64,000 nucleotides of DNA from Lucinisca nassula (GCA_963580285.1 OY757014.1:18826088-18890087), one strand, 5' to 3'. Numbered from the stretch's first letter, positions 10,744-22,259 are shown. Translations and numbers: made by a program. The notes: generated from the sequence alone by a model not told the origin.

Positions 10744-11403
10744 AACAAGAGGGTCCAATGGCCCTATATCACTCACCTGTGTGCCAAAAAATTATTAGTG
10801 TAGGAGACTACTTGACATTGCTACATATTCAATATCTAAGCTCTGGGCCTTATGGTTTCGGAGAAGAAGATTTTTGAAGTTTTTTTTTCTGCATAAGTCT
10901 ATTGGAGCTAATGAGCCCTGGGGCGCGGCCAATTTTGACCCAAAGGGCATGGTTGGCAGGATTTATGTAGGCGGCCATTTTATGTTGCTCTATACTAAAT
11001 ATCTAAGGTCCGTCCTTCATGGTTTCAGAGAAGAAGATTTTTGAAGCTTTTTTTCCATTATAAGCTTACTGGAGCTAAGGAGCCACAGGATTTGGCCAAT
11101 TTGGACCCCAGGGGCATGATTGGCAGAATTCATGTAGGCGACCACTCGACATTGCTACATGCTAATACCTAAGCTCTGGGCCTTATGGTTTTCAGAGAAG
11201 AAAATTTTTGAAGCGTTTTTTTCCATTATAAGTTTATTGGAGTTAAGGAGCCACAGGATTTGGGCAATTTGGACCCCAGGGGCATGATTGGCAGAATTCA
11301 TGTAGGCGACCACTCGACATTGCTACATGCTAAATACATAAGCTCTGGCCTTATGGTTTCAGAGAAGAAGAGAAGAAGATTTTTTAAATTTTTTTTTTCC
11401 ATT

Positions 11404-11615
11404 TTAATCTTTATCTTGCTGAATATTCATTTAAGCCACACCCATTTCTGTCTATCAACCAATCAAATTACTTGATGTAATTTATTGCTACAAATTCAAA
11501 ACTGGATGTCATACAGTGTAGATCCTGATCAGATGGCTTCTTCAAAAGCCATCTGATCTGGATCTACACTGTTTGCAAAGATAGGGGTTGTCGTGAACAG
11601 CAAGATAAGGGTTAA
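11404..11615 (-). mobile_element. TTAA MITE inserted in the minisatellite
   Basis: Runs from TTAATCTTTATCTTGCTG to CAGCAAGATAAGGGTTAA, with the GATC hairpin at 11517-11575. Minisatellite text flanks both sides, which dates this insertion after the array. Confidence 0.8.
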
Positions 11616-12227
11616 GGTTTTTTTGGTTTTTTTTCATTTTAAATGGGCGCATGGGCGTGGCCAATTTTTGGCCCAAGGGGCATGGTTGGCAGGATTTCTT
11701 AAGATGACTATTTCATGTTGCTACATACTAAACATCTAAGCTCTGGGACTTATGGTTTCAGAGGAGAAGATTTTTTAAGTTTTTTTTCCATATAAGTCTA
11801 TGGGAGCTAATGGGCCCATAGGCATGGCCAATTTTGGCCCAAGGGGCATGGTTGGCAGGATTTCTTAAGATGACTATTTCATGTTGCTACATACTTAATA
11901 TCTAAGCTCTGGGACTTATGGTTTCAGAACAGAAGATTTTTTAAGGGTTTTTTTTCCATATAAGTCTATGGGAGCTAATGGGCCCATGGGCATGGCCAAT
12001 TTTGACCCCAGGGGCATGGTTGGCAGGATTTATGTAGGTGACCACTTGACGTTGCTACATGCTATATATTTAAGCTCTGGGCCCTTTGGTTTCAGAGAAG
12101 AAGATTTTGGAGTTTTTTCCAATTGTAAATCTATGGGAGCCAAAGAACCCTTGGGTGTGGCCAATTTGGATCCCAGGGGCATAAATGGCAGAATTTATGT
12201 AGGTGGCCACTTGACGTTGCTACATAC

Positions 12228-12827
12228 TTAACCCTTTACCACTCAGATAAGTGTTTTTACGTGTCTGCACCCCCCCCCCCCCCCCACTATTTTAAGCCCC
12301 AGAAGCACCTAAAATCTGCATTTCTACCCCTGGATAGTTATGTTTGCTTTAGGATTTGTTGTGCAAAAAAGTGACCTGTTTTTTCGCGCGCCTCCCCACT
12401 AAAAATATTCTGGGTGGGGATTGGGTGTGTGGCCCAACCGGCCGCTAAAATTTATATCTGAGGGTGTCTGGGGTTAAAAATGCCTGAAAATTTATGCTGA
12501 TAAAACATGCTGCAAACAGTGAAAATGGCCAGTGCCAAACACCTTAATTGTTGCCTTGACAGCTGTGTGAAAATTAAAATGTGGTCAAAAATTCATGTGA
12601 AAACACACTTTTTGCCAACTTTGAGATGCCCCCTCTTTACCATGACAACAATGATCAAGTCATGAAAGGTTGCATTTGAAAGGCTACTGCCCAATGAACA
12701 TTCATACTGAGTTTGGTGTAAAACAGACCATCCATTATGAAACAATGGCTAGTTGAAGTTGCTGTCAGGTGCAACACTGTGAAAATCAGCGAAATTCACA
12801 AAATCCCTGAGTGGTATAAAGGGTTAA
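12228..12827. mobile_element. 600 bp TTAA MITE with CCCTTTACCACTCAG ends
   Basis: The left end TTAACCCTTTACCACTCAG mirrors the right end CTGAGTGGTATAAAGGGTTAA with one extra base. TTAA is present at both ends. The interior differs from the hairpin MITEs: it has a C-run (12270-12286) and no GATC palindrome. The flanking minisatellite joins sensibly across one TTAA. It is a separate piggyBac-like family without coding capacity. Confidence 0.8.
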
Positions 12828-13570
12828 AATTTAAGCTCTGGGCTTTACGGTTTCAGAGAACAAGATTTCTGAAATTTTTTCTATTATAAGTCAATGGGAG
12901 CTGATGAGCTCGGACGTGACCAATTTTGACCCAAGGGGTAGGGTTGGCATGATTTATGTAGGTGACTATTTTATGTTGCTAGATATTAAATACCTAAGCT
13001 CTGTGCTTCATAGTATCAGAGAAGAAGATTTTTGAAGCTTTTTGCCATTATGAGTCTATGGAGGCTAAGGGGCCCAGAGGCGTGGCCAATGGCACTGTGC
13101 TTCATGACTTCAGAAAAGAAGATTTTTGAAGCTATTTTCCATTATAAGTCTATGGTAGCTAAGGGACCCGGGGTGTGGCCAATTTGGACCCCAGGGGAAT
13201 GACTAGCAGGATTTCTGTAGGTGACCACTTGACGTTGCTACACGCTAAATATCTAAGCTTTGGGCCCTGTGGTTTCAGAGAAGAAGATCTTTTTAAATTT
13301 TTCTATGGAAGCTATATATTGCCATGGCAACCAGGATTCCAAATCAATCAGCCCAAAAACCTTATGCAGCCTTTCCCACTACCTGATAATGTTTCTCATG
13401 AAATTTGATCAAGATTGGACCATGGGGTATTAGAGATATACTTATTTGAAATTGTTAATAGATGCACGCATGTACACACACACAAACATAATCTGGAAAG
13501 GGCCGTAAAACCAAGACCAAAAAAAAAAACAACATTGACAGGGCAGAGCATTTCTGGTGTTGTCAATATA

Positions 13571-14908
13571 TGAGGACTGTTCAAATATGAATGCAACTAA
13601 GCACATAAAAATGATTACGTGATAGATTTCGATGAAAAATTTATTTTGTCTCCTCAAAGTATTCCCCTTTAACAGATATACAAACTTTCAGTCTTCTGAT
13701 CCAAACATTGAATGCATTTTGGTAGTCTTTTCGAGGTATACTATGAAGGCACTGGAATATTGCAGAACCGAGGTGTTTGCGCTGTACAAATGTTCGACTA
13801 GAAAGGTACTTTTTCAGCCGCGGGAACAAAAAAAAGTCACACGGGGCAAGGTCAGGGGAATACAGGGGGTGAGGGAGTTCAAAAACCTTTTTCTGCTTCA
13901 GATAGTCTTGCACAATGAACGCCTTGTGCGATGACGCATTGTCATGTAGCAATCTGACATTGGCCAAACAAGTTGCGGGTCTTCGTTCTTTGAAATATTT
14001 CTTCAATTTTCGAAAAACTTTATTCTTGTTAACCTTGCATTTACAGATTTGCCTTTAGGCACAGCAACCTGAATAGCAGGGCCCTGATTTGAAAAGAATA
14101 TGGCATACATTACCTTCTTGACGCTCATGGTCCGCTTTGCAATGCATGGTCTTTTGCAATACTTTGTTGTCCATATTTTGTTCTGAATCTTTCATTTTGG
14201 CTCAAAAAAGTGAACCCATGTCTCGTCACCTGTGACGACATTAGCGAAAGACCGTGCATTGTAATTTGGAAACTTTTTAAGCAACTTCTTGGCGCACTGA
14301 ACGCGTGTCTTTTTCTGCTCATCTGTCAACAGATGGGGAATCCATCTAGCACAGATCTTTCTCATTTTCAAATCCCGTTCCAGAATTGTATGAGCTGCTC
14401 CTAATGAGATACCAACCATACTAGCTATTTGCCTAGTGGTGTATCGTGCATCGGTAGCAACTATTTCTTTCACTCTAGCAACCATCTTGGCAGATGTTGC
14501 TATTTTCGGCCGACGATCATGTGGTGCATCTTCTGTTGAGCCTAGCCCACAGCTGAATTTCTTAAACCAACAAAAAACTGTCGGAAAAGACATTTCATTA
14601 TGCCCATAAACCAAACATATTTCATCAAAAATGTCTTTACTCCGTATACCAAGAATACAATGATTCTTAATATAGGACCATATTTCAACGGCGTACTCTA
14701 ACCTTCTTACAACCATGTTTTGTATTAGTATACAAGAGTAGACAGTGTTTATCGAACGATATACATGGCTAAAGTGGACGGATTTTAACAGGTTTGGTAT
14801 CAATGTATAGGTAAAATGTTTTTCTATGCTGTGATATTTATTTCCAGGGGATTTTCACATTAGTGCATGAGAAAACGTTCTACTTGCATTCATATTTGAA
14901 CAGTCAAA
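13571..14908 (-). mobile_element. mariner element (DD34D), inactive
   Basis: Inverted ends GACTGTTCAAATATGAATGC (13575) and its complement near 14884-14905 bracket a broken mariner transposase. TA precedes the left end. Size (about 1.3 kb), ends and transposase motifs fit a classic mariner. Confidence 0.85.
13641..14803 (-). pseudogene. mariner transposase pseudogene, frameshifted
   Basis: The N-terminal part (14803-14192) has the paired helix-turn-helix region, including ARYTTRQIASMVGISLGAAH, and ends in the first catalytic motif TGDETWVHFFEP. The C-terminal part (14006-13641) has the second motif LLHDNASSHKA and the third, HPLYSPDLAPCDFFLF. Exactly 34 residues separate the second and third aspartates, the DD34D spacing of mariner. 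A frame change near 14190 and stops between 14190 and 14006 break the protein. All three catalytic aspartates survive, but the gene cannot make a full enzyme. Confidence 0.9.
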
Positions 14909-15290
14909 TTCACTGAATCCACAAGAAAATTTGGTAGCGTTAAGCAGACCAAATTTGCATTAAAATAAGGTTCACATAATCTGGTGACTTAATGGTTTAC
15001 CTTTTTTGTTAATAGAGTATTCAAAAAGCAGGTACAAGTGAAAGCTCCGCCCAGATCACTACCTACTGTAATGATCTAAAAAGAGTTGTCAGAAGACAAC
15101 ACAGTTCATCTTTTGGGGCCTAGATTGGATGGGGGCAAGTTTTCTAAAATGAAATTTTCTTCTGTAAAATAGACCAACAGACTGCAGCAATTAAAGGAGA
15201 ACCAGATAATACACCTAAGACCACTGAAGAAGAAATCTTGTTTTAAGTGTTTTTATTTTAAAAACAAGGCAGACATTCTGGCAAAGTTAC
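14909..15290. other. No gene seen
   Basis: AT-rich sequence between the mariner and a Helitron-like array. It has no supported exon or terminal repeat. Confidence 0.4.
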
Positions 15291-15338
15291 ATGAACATTG
15301 AAGCTAAATCATGGCTTCTAGAGGTGAACAAGGTTTAA

Positions 15339-15628
15339 ACTTGTTTGTTTGTTTGATTTGAGGTTTAACATCCCCGTCATTTTGGAGACGTTGCTTCCAA
15401 TTTTGTGGGACTTTTACCCGACCTTGAGATGAAATGACATCTCAAGCCCTGCTGCCCAATGAAACCAATAGGGTTTATTAGCATGGATGGGCCAACTTGC
15501 ATCACTCTGCCTGGGCAGGCTTAGTTCCCCTAAGCGGTTTACCACTAATCGTGTGCAGGTCGGTTTCAGCTCTGCATGGAAGCATCATGCAGGGCATCTA
15601 TTTCTTCAAGCCCCTATGCGCGGGAGCC
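15339..15628 (-). mobile_element. SINE with AAAC tail, 12 bp target duplication
   Basis: AACAAGGTTTAA flanks it at 15327-15338 and 15629-15640. The left side is the (AAAC)n tail read inverted, then TTTGAGGTTTAACATCCCC; the right side is the head, ending CAAGCCCCTATGCGCGGG. It is a near full-length member of a SINE family also at 20752, 27803, 31240 and 50997. Confidence 0.85.
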
Positions 15629-15639
15629 AACAAGGTTTA

Positions 15640-16720
15640 ATGCAATTTGACCTAGTGACCTATTTTTTTATATCTGACATGACCCATATTCAAACCCAAC
15701 CCATATATTTTCAAGGCAAACATTCTGGTAAAGTTTCATGAAGATTGAAGCAAAATTATGGCCTCTAGAGGGTGAACAAGGTTTCAAAGCAATTTGACCT
15801 TGTGACCTAGTTTTTGATCTAACATGACCCACATTAAAACTTGACCCAGATATCATCAAGGCAAACATTTAGATAAATTTTCATGAAGATTGAAGCAAAA
15901 CCTAGGCCTCTAGAGGGTGAACAAGGTTTTAAAGAAATTTGATTTAGTGACCTAGTTTTTGACTTGACATAATCCATATTCGAACTTGAATTTGCTATCA
16001 TCAAAGCGAACATTCTGGTAAAGTTTCATGAAGATTGAAGAAAAATTAAGGCTTCTAGAGGGTGAACTAGGTTTTAAAGAAATTTGATCTAGTGACCTTG
16101 TTTTTGACCTGACATAATCCATATTCGAATTTGACCTTGATATTATCAAGACGAACATTCTAGGAAAATTTTATGAAGATTGAAGCAAAATTGTGGCCTC
16201 TAGGGTGTGAACAAGTTTTTAATGCAATGTGACCTTGTTTTTAACCCAACATGACCTATATTCAAACTTGACCCAGATATCATCAAGGCAAATATTCTGG
16301 TAAAGTTTCATGAAGATTGAAGCAAAAATTGGGCCTCTAGAAGGTGAACAAAGTTTTAAAGAAATTTGACCTTGTTTCTGACAAACATTCAAGGCAAACA
16401 TTCTGGTAAAGTTTCATGAAGATTGAAGCAAACTTTTGGCTTCTAGAGAGTGAACAAGGTTTTAAAAAAAATTTGACCTAGGGATCTAGTTTTTGACCTG
16501 ACATGATTTATATTCAAACTTGACCTTGATATCAAGACAAACATTCTGGTAAAGTTTCATGAAGATTGAAGCAAAACTGTAGTCTCTAGGGGTTGAACAA
16601 GGTTTTGAAGGAATTTGACCCAGTGACTTAGTTTTTAATCTGACATGACCCATATTCAAACTTAATCCAGATATCATCAAGACAAACATTCTGGTAAAGT
16701 TTCATGAAGTTTCAACAAAA
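15640..16720. repeat. Minisatellite of about 165 bp, roughly seven units
   Basis: Each unit carries AATTTGACCTAGTGACCTAG, TATCATCAAGGCAAACATTC and AAAGTTTCATGAAGATTGAA. The minus frames at 15668-16689 are the same unit translated (MFVLMISG, YQNVCL). Confidence 0.85.
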
Positions 16721-17004
16721 ACAAGATGTGTTTGTGAAACACTGATGCCCCCGGACAGCGCATGTTAAATATGAAAGCAGTATCACTAAGCAATCAAAAG
16801 GTATGGCCAATGTTCAAGTCTTAAAAAAGTAGGCCAAGGTCACAAGGTAAAAAATTATGGGATTGTTGAAAAGGTCTTGTGACATAGTATGCACATGTGA
16901 AATATGAAAGCCCTATCACTTACCAATTGAAAGTTATGGCCAATGTTAAATTTAATAAAAAAAGGTCAAACATCAAGGTAACAAGGTAAAACTAGAGTGA
17001 TGAC

Positions 17005-18610
17005 AATGTTTCTCTAAAAATAGCTATAGTGACCTTGACCGCGAAAGTAGATCTTGCTCAAGATATTATCATAAGCATCTTTTGTGTGAAGTTATATTAA
17101 AATCTGTTAATAAATGTAAGCGGTAGAGCAATGACAAAGTTTTTCTAAAAATAGCCACAGTGACCTTGACCTTGAGGTCATGACCTTGAAAGTCAAAGCA
17201 ACTCGAGATGTCATCATAAGAAACATTAAAATCCCTCAATAAATGTAGGTGCTAGAGCGATGGCAAAGTTTTTCTAAAAATAGCCACAGTGACCTTGACC
17301 TTGAAAGTCAAATTCGCTCGAGATATTGTCATAAGGAGTGAGTGAGTGAGTTTTAGTTTTACGTCCCACCAACAGCTAAGGTCATATGGAGACGGGACCT
17401 CGGTTTAAAGACTCATCCGAAAGTCTGGAGAAGCCCGGGATCGATCCTGCGATCCCTGGTTTACAAGGTGAGTAGCGTAACCACTGCACCACGGAGGCTT
17501 CTATTATTGTCATAAGGAACATTTATGTGAAATTATATTGAAATTGGTGAAAAAATGTAAGTGCTAGAGCAATGACAAAGTTTTTCTAAAAATAGCCACA
17601 GTGACCTTGACCTTTAAAGTCAAACTCGCTCGAGGTATTGTCATAATGAACATTTGTGTGAAGTTATATTGAAATCAGTGAAGAAATGTAGTTGCTAGAG
17701 CGATGAAAAAGTTTTTTCTAAAAATATCCACAGTGACCTTGACCTTGAAAGTCGAAATCGCTTGAGATATTGTCATAAGGAACTTTTGTGTGAAGTTCTA
17801 TTGAAAAAGGTAAAGAAATGTAGTCGCTAGAGCGATGACAAAGTTTTTCTAAAAATAGCCACAGTGACCTTGACCTTGAAAGTCGAAATCGCTTGAGATA
17901 TTGTCATAATGAACATTTGTGTGAAGTTATATTGAAATCGGTGAAGAAATGTAGGCGCTAGAGCGATGACAAAGTTTTTCTAAAAATAGCCACAGTGACC
18001 TTGACCTTGAAAGTGGGACTCGCTAGAGATATTGTCATAAGGAACATTTGTGTGAAGTTATATTGAAATTGGTGAAAAAATGTAAGCACTAGAGCAATGA
18101 CAAAGTTTTTCTAAAAATAGCCACAGTGACCTTGACCTTGAAAGTGGAACTCGTTTGAGGTATTGTCATAAGGAACATTTGTGTGAAGTAGGCGCTAGAG
18201 CGATTACAAAGTTTTTCTAAAAATAGCCACAGTGACCTTGACCTTGAAAGTGGGACTCGCTAGAGATATTGTCATAAGGAACATTTGTGTGAAGTTATAT
18301 TGAAATTGGTGAAAAAATGTAAGCACTAGAGCAATGACAAAGTTTTTCTAAAAATAGCCACAGTGACCTTGACCGTGAAAGTCCAAATTGAAATCGGTGA
18401 AGAAATGTAAGCGCTAGAGTGATGACAAAGTTTTTCTAAAAATAGCCACAGTGACCTTGACCTTAAGGTCATGACCTTGAAAGTCAAACTCGCTCGAGAT
18501 ATTTTTGTAAGGAACATTTGTGTGAAGTTATATTGAAATTGGTGAAGAAATGTAGGCGCTAGAGCGATGACAAAGTTTTTCTAAAAATAGCCACAGTGAC
18601 CTTGACCTTG
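17005..18610. repeat. Minisatellite 1 of family C, about 135-140 bp, about ten units
   Basis: Units carry GACAAAGTTTTTCTAAAAAT, AGCCACAGTGACCTTGACCT and CATTTGTGTGAAGTTATATT. Two units (17175-17186 and 18466-18477) carry the palindrome AGGTCATGACCT. One unit is interrupted by a SINE. Confidence 0.85.
17338..17504 (-). mobile_element. tRNA-derived SINE, 14 bp target duplication
   Basis: TATTGTCATAAGGA occurs at 17324-17337 and 17505-17518. On the minus strand the head reads GCCTCCGTGGTGCAGTGGTT, then box-B-like GGATCGATCCC, a TTCTCCAGACTTTCGGATGA body, and a tail of ACTCACTCACTCAC. It is a clean insertion into the minisatellite. Confidence 0.85.
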
Positions 18611-18629
18611 AGTGGGGGCAGTCTGGATG

Positions 18630-19330
18630 GACAAAAATTATGGTACCACTAGAAAGGTCTTGTGACAAGGAGTGCAAGTGTGAAATATGAAAGCCCTACT
18701 ACTTACCAATCAAAAGTTATGGCCAATGTTAAAGTTTATAAAAGTAGGTCAAACGTCAAGATCAAGGTCACGAGGTCAAAAATTATGGTACCACTAGAAA
18801 GGTCTTGTGACAAGGAGTGCACATGTGAAATATGAAAGCCCTACCACTTACCAATCAAAAGTTATGGCCAATGTTAAAGTTTTTAAAAAGTAGGTCAAAC
18901 ATCACGGTCAAGGTCACAAGGTCAAAAATTATGGTAGTACTAGAAAGGTCTTGTGACAATGAATGCACATATGAAATATGAAAGCCCTATCACTTACCAA
19001 TCGAAAGTTATGGCCAATGTTAAAGTTTTAAAAAAGTAGGTCAAACATCACGGTCAAGGTCACAAGGTCAAAAATTATGGTACTACTAGAAAGGTTTTGT
19101 GACAATGAATGGACATATGAAATATGAAAGCCCTATCACTTACCAATCGAAAGTTATGGCCAATGTTAATGTTTTTAAAATTTTGAAAAAAAATAGATCA
19201 AAGGTCAAGTTCAAGGTCACGAGATCAAAAATTATGGTACCACTGGAAAGGTCTTGTGATAAGGTATACACATGTGAAATATGAAAGCTCTATCTATTAC
19301 CATTCAAAAGTTATGCCCAATGTTAAGGTT
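18630..19330. repeat. Minisatellite 2 of family C, about 150 bp, five units
   Basis: Units carry AAAATTATGGTACCACTAGA, AAGGTCTTGTGACAAGGA, GAAATATGAAAGCCCTA and CCAATCGAAAGTTATGGCCA. The last unit is most diverged and leads into the GACAGACAGAC tract. The same unit fills 22980-23520. Confidence 0.85.
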
Positions 19331-19599
19331 TTTGTAGACGGCCAAATGGACAAACTGACAAACAGACAAATGGACAAACAGACAGACAGACCAAAAACTA
19401 TATGCCCCCGAATCTCTTAGATTCCGGGTGCATAAAAACTGTGACCTCTAGAGGTGAACAAGGTAAATGTTGTTGACTCATGTCACACGACGCACATATA
19501 TGAGGAAGCCGACACAGACGCTGACGCCGATGACGACGACGGACGCCAGGGATATGGCAATGGCTCCCCCTTATTTCGGAAGGTGGGTTAAATATTGGG

Positions 19600-20224
19600 A
19601 CAGATATATCTAAGCAAACAGTGCCAACCCAGATCAGACTGCTCCTTTACTGATCAGGTCTACACTGTTTGACATTCCGTCTACACCTTTGGACTCCTTG
19701 TTGGATCATGAAACAAATTTGTTAAAATTTTTGGAGAATAAGGTGTTTGAACTTTTAGAATTTTACGGTAAAAGTACATGGTATTTTCTTGTGACACTGC
19801 TAAATTATCAAGCCTAGGATGCTGGGATGGAAATCAATGATATCGCTTTCAAAAATGATAGGTTTCATAAAAAACAACATCTAAACAACATTTCCCTAAT
19901 GGAATAGAAGAACGATCAGTATCGTGTACTATCATTTTACACAATTACCAATGCTGTCACTGGTGAAATGAGTTTTTTGACTTGGCATTAGACATCATAT
20001 TCTACAAATAATAGCAAAATCCCACAATTATTACTAGTAACAGCCCCACTATCTGCAAAAATAAATAACATGTCATCCAACAGATTGGTTAGCTCATCAA
20101 GTGAACTAATACAATCAGGAAGGTTATATTACATATTCACATGACCATGTAAGCCCTCATGTAATTTCTTATTTCTTGGCCATCAGATTACAGCCACTAT
20201 TATTTTGTCTAATTCTTTTATAAA
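19600..20224. other. One hairpin relic (19612-19675), otherwise nothing seen
   Basis: AAACAGTGCCAACCCAGATC to TGATCAGGTCTACACTGTTT is a GATC-hairpin relic. The remaining AT-rich sequence has no supported exon or element end. Confidence 0.4.
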
Positions 20225-20345
20225 AGTGTGTGTTGTGGGTACTGACTGGAATTGCCTTGACTTGTATTCAAATCAGTACCCACAACATCTTCTTTTATAA
20301 AAAAATTATTTTGTGGGTACTGATTTGAATAGCCTCAGCAAGTCG
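20225..20345. repeat. Paired hairpins with GTGGGTACTGA arms
   Basis: TGTTGTGGGTACTGACTGGA faces TCAGTACCCACAACA (20269-20288), and a second GTGGGTACTGATTTGAA copy follows at 20313. These are the arms of the hairpin MITE, duplicated. Confidence 0.6.
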
Positions 20346-20352
20346 AGGCAAT

Positions 20353-20525
20353 TTAACCCTTATCCTGCTGTTCATGACAACCCTTTTCTTTGCAAACAGT
20401 GTAGGTCCACACTGTTTGGCATTCAGTTTATGAATTTGTAGCAATAACTTACATCAAGTAATTTGATTGGCTGATAGACAGAAATGGGTGTGGCTTATAT
20501 GAATATTCAGCAAGAGAAGGGTTTA
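20353..20525 (+). mobile_element. TTAA MITE with a shortened hairpin
   Basis: Starts TTAACCCTTATCCTGCTG and ends CAGCAAGAGAAGGGTTTAC, where the second TTAA is mutated. The GATC palindrome is deleted, leaving GTGTAGGTCCACACTGTTT. Confidence 0.75.
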
Positions 20526-20751
20526 CCCATATCAATGGAATCTTCCCACCTAATAAGTTTGGAGTGGTCCAATTTTAGGGGTGCAGGTTTGTTTTTGTGA
20601 CAAATTTTACAAAAATGAATGGTCTTAAAGCAAACATTGTGCAGCATCTGATCTGGGTCTACAATGTTTGCCAATGTCTCAAAAAAGGGCCACTAGGCAT
20701 ACATGGGTTAAATCAGTACCCACAACACGTTTTTATAGATTCAAATGAGTT

Positions 20752-20955
20752 TTGTTGTTGTTGTTGATTTGAGGTTTAACGTCCCTGCCAACACTGTATA
20801 GGTCATTTTTGAGACGTTGCTTCCAATTTTATGGCACTTTTACCCGACATTGAGATGAAATGACTTCTCGAGCCCTATCGCCGAATGAAACCAATAGGGT
20901 TTATAAGCATGGCCAGTCCAACTAGCACCGCTTTGCCTCCTCTAAGCGGTTTACT
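20752..20955 (-). mobile_element. SINE, head-truncated, 12 bp target duplication
   Basis: ATTCAAATGAGT flanks it at 20740-20751 and 20956-20967. It keeps the tail and body (GAGGTTTAACGTCCC, GAGACGTTGCTTCC) but lacks the head found at 15600-15628, as expected of incomplete reverse transcription. Confidence 0.85.
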
Positions 20956-20967
20956 ATTCAAATGAGT

Positions 20968-21246
20968 ACCCACAATATGCTTTTATACGAAAATCAGAAT
21001 ACATACCACACAAGCATCATTAAAATAGACCCTTCAGGAAGTTTTAAAGTCTTCCCTTATTAGGAAGATATTATACATGTACTACAGTTTTCTTTCCTGT
21101 AATTATGAAATACTTAAGGCACATGCAGTCAATAGGGCAAATATGATATATAATTACATAATGTGACAGAGTAGCTTGCCCTTTATTAAAACATAAAATG
21201 TTTCTTAGCCCATGACCTTCAACTTAAGGTTGTCAAATATAATATA
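20968..21246. other. No feature seen
   Basis: AT-rich DNA between a SINE and a MITE, with no exon evidence. Confidence 0.4.
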
Positions 21247-21459
21247 TTAACCTTTCTCTTGCTGAATATTCAGATTAGCCACACCCATTTCTGACTTTGA
21301 ACCAATCAGATTACTTGATGTAATTTATTCCTACAAATTCATAAATTGAATGTCAAACAGTGTAGATCCTGATCAGATGGCTTCTTCAGAAGCCATCTGA
21401 TCTGGATCTACACGGTTTCCAAAGATAGGGGTTGTCGTGAACAGCATGATAAGAGTTAA
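21247..21459 (-). mobile_element. TTAA MITE
   Basis: Ends TTAACCTTTCTCTTGCTG and CAGCATGATAAGAGTTAA, with the hairpin at 21358-21412. Target TTAA is present on both sides. Confidence 0.85.
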
Positions 21460-21759
21460 TACACCTTTTTTGTCAAATGATGACTTCAATATACATGTAT
21501 TTTTTATTTTTTTTTTTTTTGAATACCAATGACGGGGGTAGTACAGGTGCTCTTTCACTGTCTTCAACCAGCGAACTTAAAAGTCACATGACCGAAGACT
21601 TACTTTTGCTTCTCACAGCTTATTGATCAGACTAAGCATATGTACAGTTAGATCATGTAAGAGCTATTATTGGATACAAAGGGCACTAGTCATACTGCAT
21701 TATATATATGCTTTGGTTGGCCACACACATTCATCAACACTAACGGTTTCAGTTCACAA

Positions 21760-21972
21760 TTAACCCTTGTCCTGCTAATCCCGGATATGCCTTATCTTTG
21801 AAACAATGTAGATCCAGATCAGATGGCTTCTGACGAAGCCATCTGATCAGGATCTACATTGTTTGCCATTCAGATTGTGAATTTGTTGCAATAATTTGCT
21901 ACAGGCAATCTGATTGGTTTATAATCGGTAGTGGGTGTGGCATATATGAATATTCAGCAGGACAAGGGTTAA
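21760..21972 (+). mobile_element. TTAA MITE
   Basis: Ends TTAACCCTTGTCCTGCTAA and CAGCAGGACAAGGGTTAA, with the hairpin at 21805-21862. It is closest to the copy at 1843 and opposite in orientation to 21247. Confidence 0.85.
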
Positions 21973-22259
21973 AGGCGTGTATAAAAGCAAAGATTTACAA
22001 CCCATTTTGTTTCAGCTGCAACATCTTCATCATGCAACTAAAAAACATGATTTCCAAAAATTGTAATATCAAACCTCAGAATGTACTTCATTTGTCACAA
22101 AGTACTGTGAAGACAAGTCAATCATGATTGCCAGTTAAGTATGGCAACTTGGCATCTGTGACCTCAAAACAGTATAGTGTTTGATGTAAACATCATGACA
22201 CAATATTTTTGGTGCTGCAGGCAGTACACTGACCAATCAGTGGTCATCACTGCATCACG

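Larger units (their letters stand above)
10746..13480 (-). mobile_element. Helitron-like element, CAAGAGG family, carrying two MITEs
   Basis: The left end CAAGAGGGTCCAATGGCCCT followed by CACTCACCTG matches the family 3-prime end (hairpin plus CTTG on the minus strand). The body is a minisatellite of about 155 bp units with TTGGCAGGATT and GGTTTCAGAGAAGAAGATT. No terminal GTGAGCTAAAAA hairpin is found, so the other end is lost; array text stops near 13320 and the boundary is approximate. MITEs at 11404 and 12228 interrupt it. Confidence 0.65.
16722..19438 (-). mobile_element. Helitron-like element, family C, with two different minisatellites
   Basis: The left end CAAGATGTGTTTGTGAAACA followed by CTGATGCCCCCGG gives the hairpin GTGTTTC/GAAACAC near a CTTG end on the minus strand. 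The right end ACTATATGCCCCCGAATCTC, then GATTCCGGGTGCATAAAAA, is the terminal hairpin, preceded by GACAGACAGAC-type simple repeats. It sits inside the array at 15291-19570: the host reads CAACAAAAA before and CTGTGACCTCTAG after. It is the same family as 22872-23620. Confidence 0.75.
15291..19570. mobile_element. Helitron-like array (host), invaded by a SINE and by a second element
   Basis: Units with GTGACCTAGTTTTTGACCTG and AAAGTTTCATGAAGATTGAA run from about 15291 to 16721 and resume at 19439 (CTGTGACCTCTAGAGGTGAA). They end in GACGACGACGGACG and GGCTCCCCCTTATTT. A SINE (15339-15628) and a 2.7 kb element (16722-19438) interrupt it. The CAAGAGG-type start is not seen. Repeats at 26590-27190 are close relatives. 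Confidence 0.6.
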
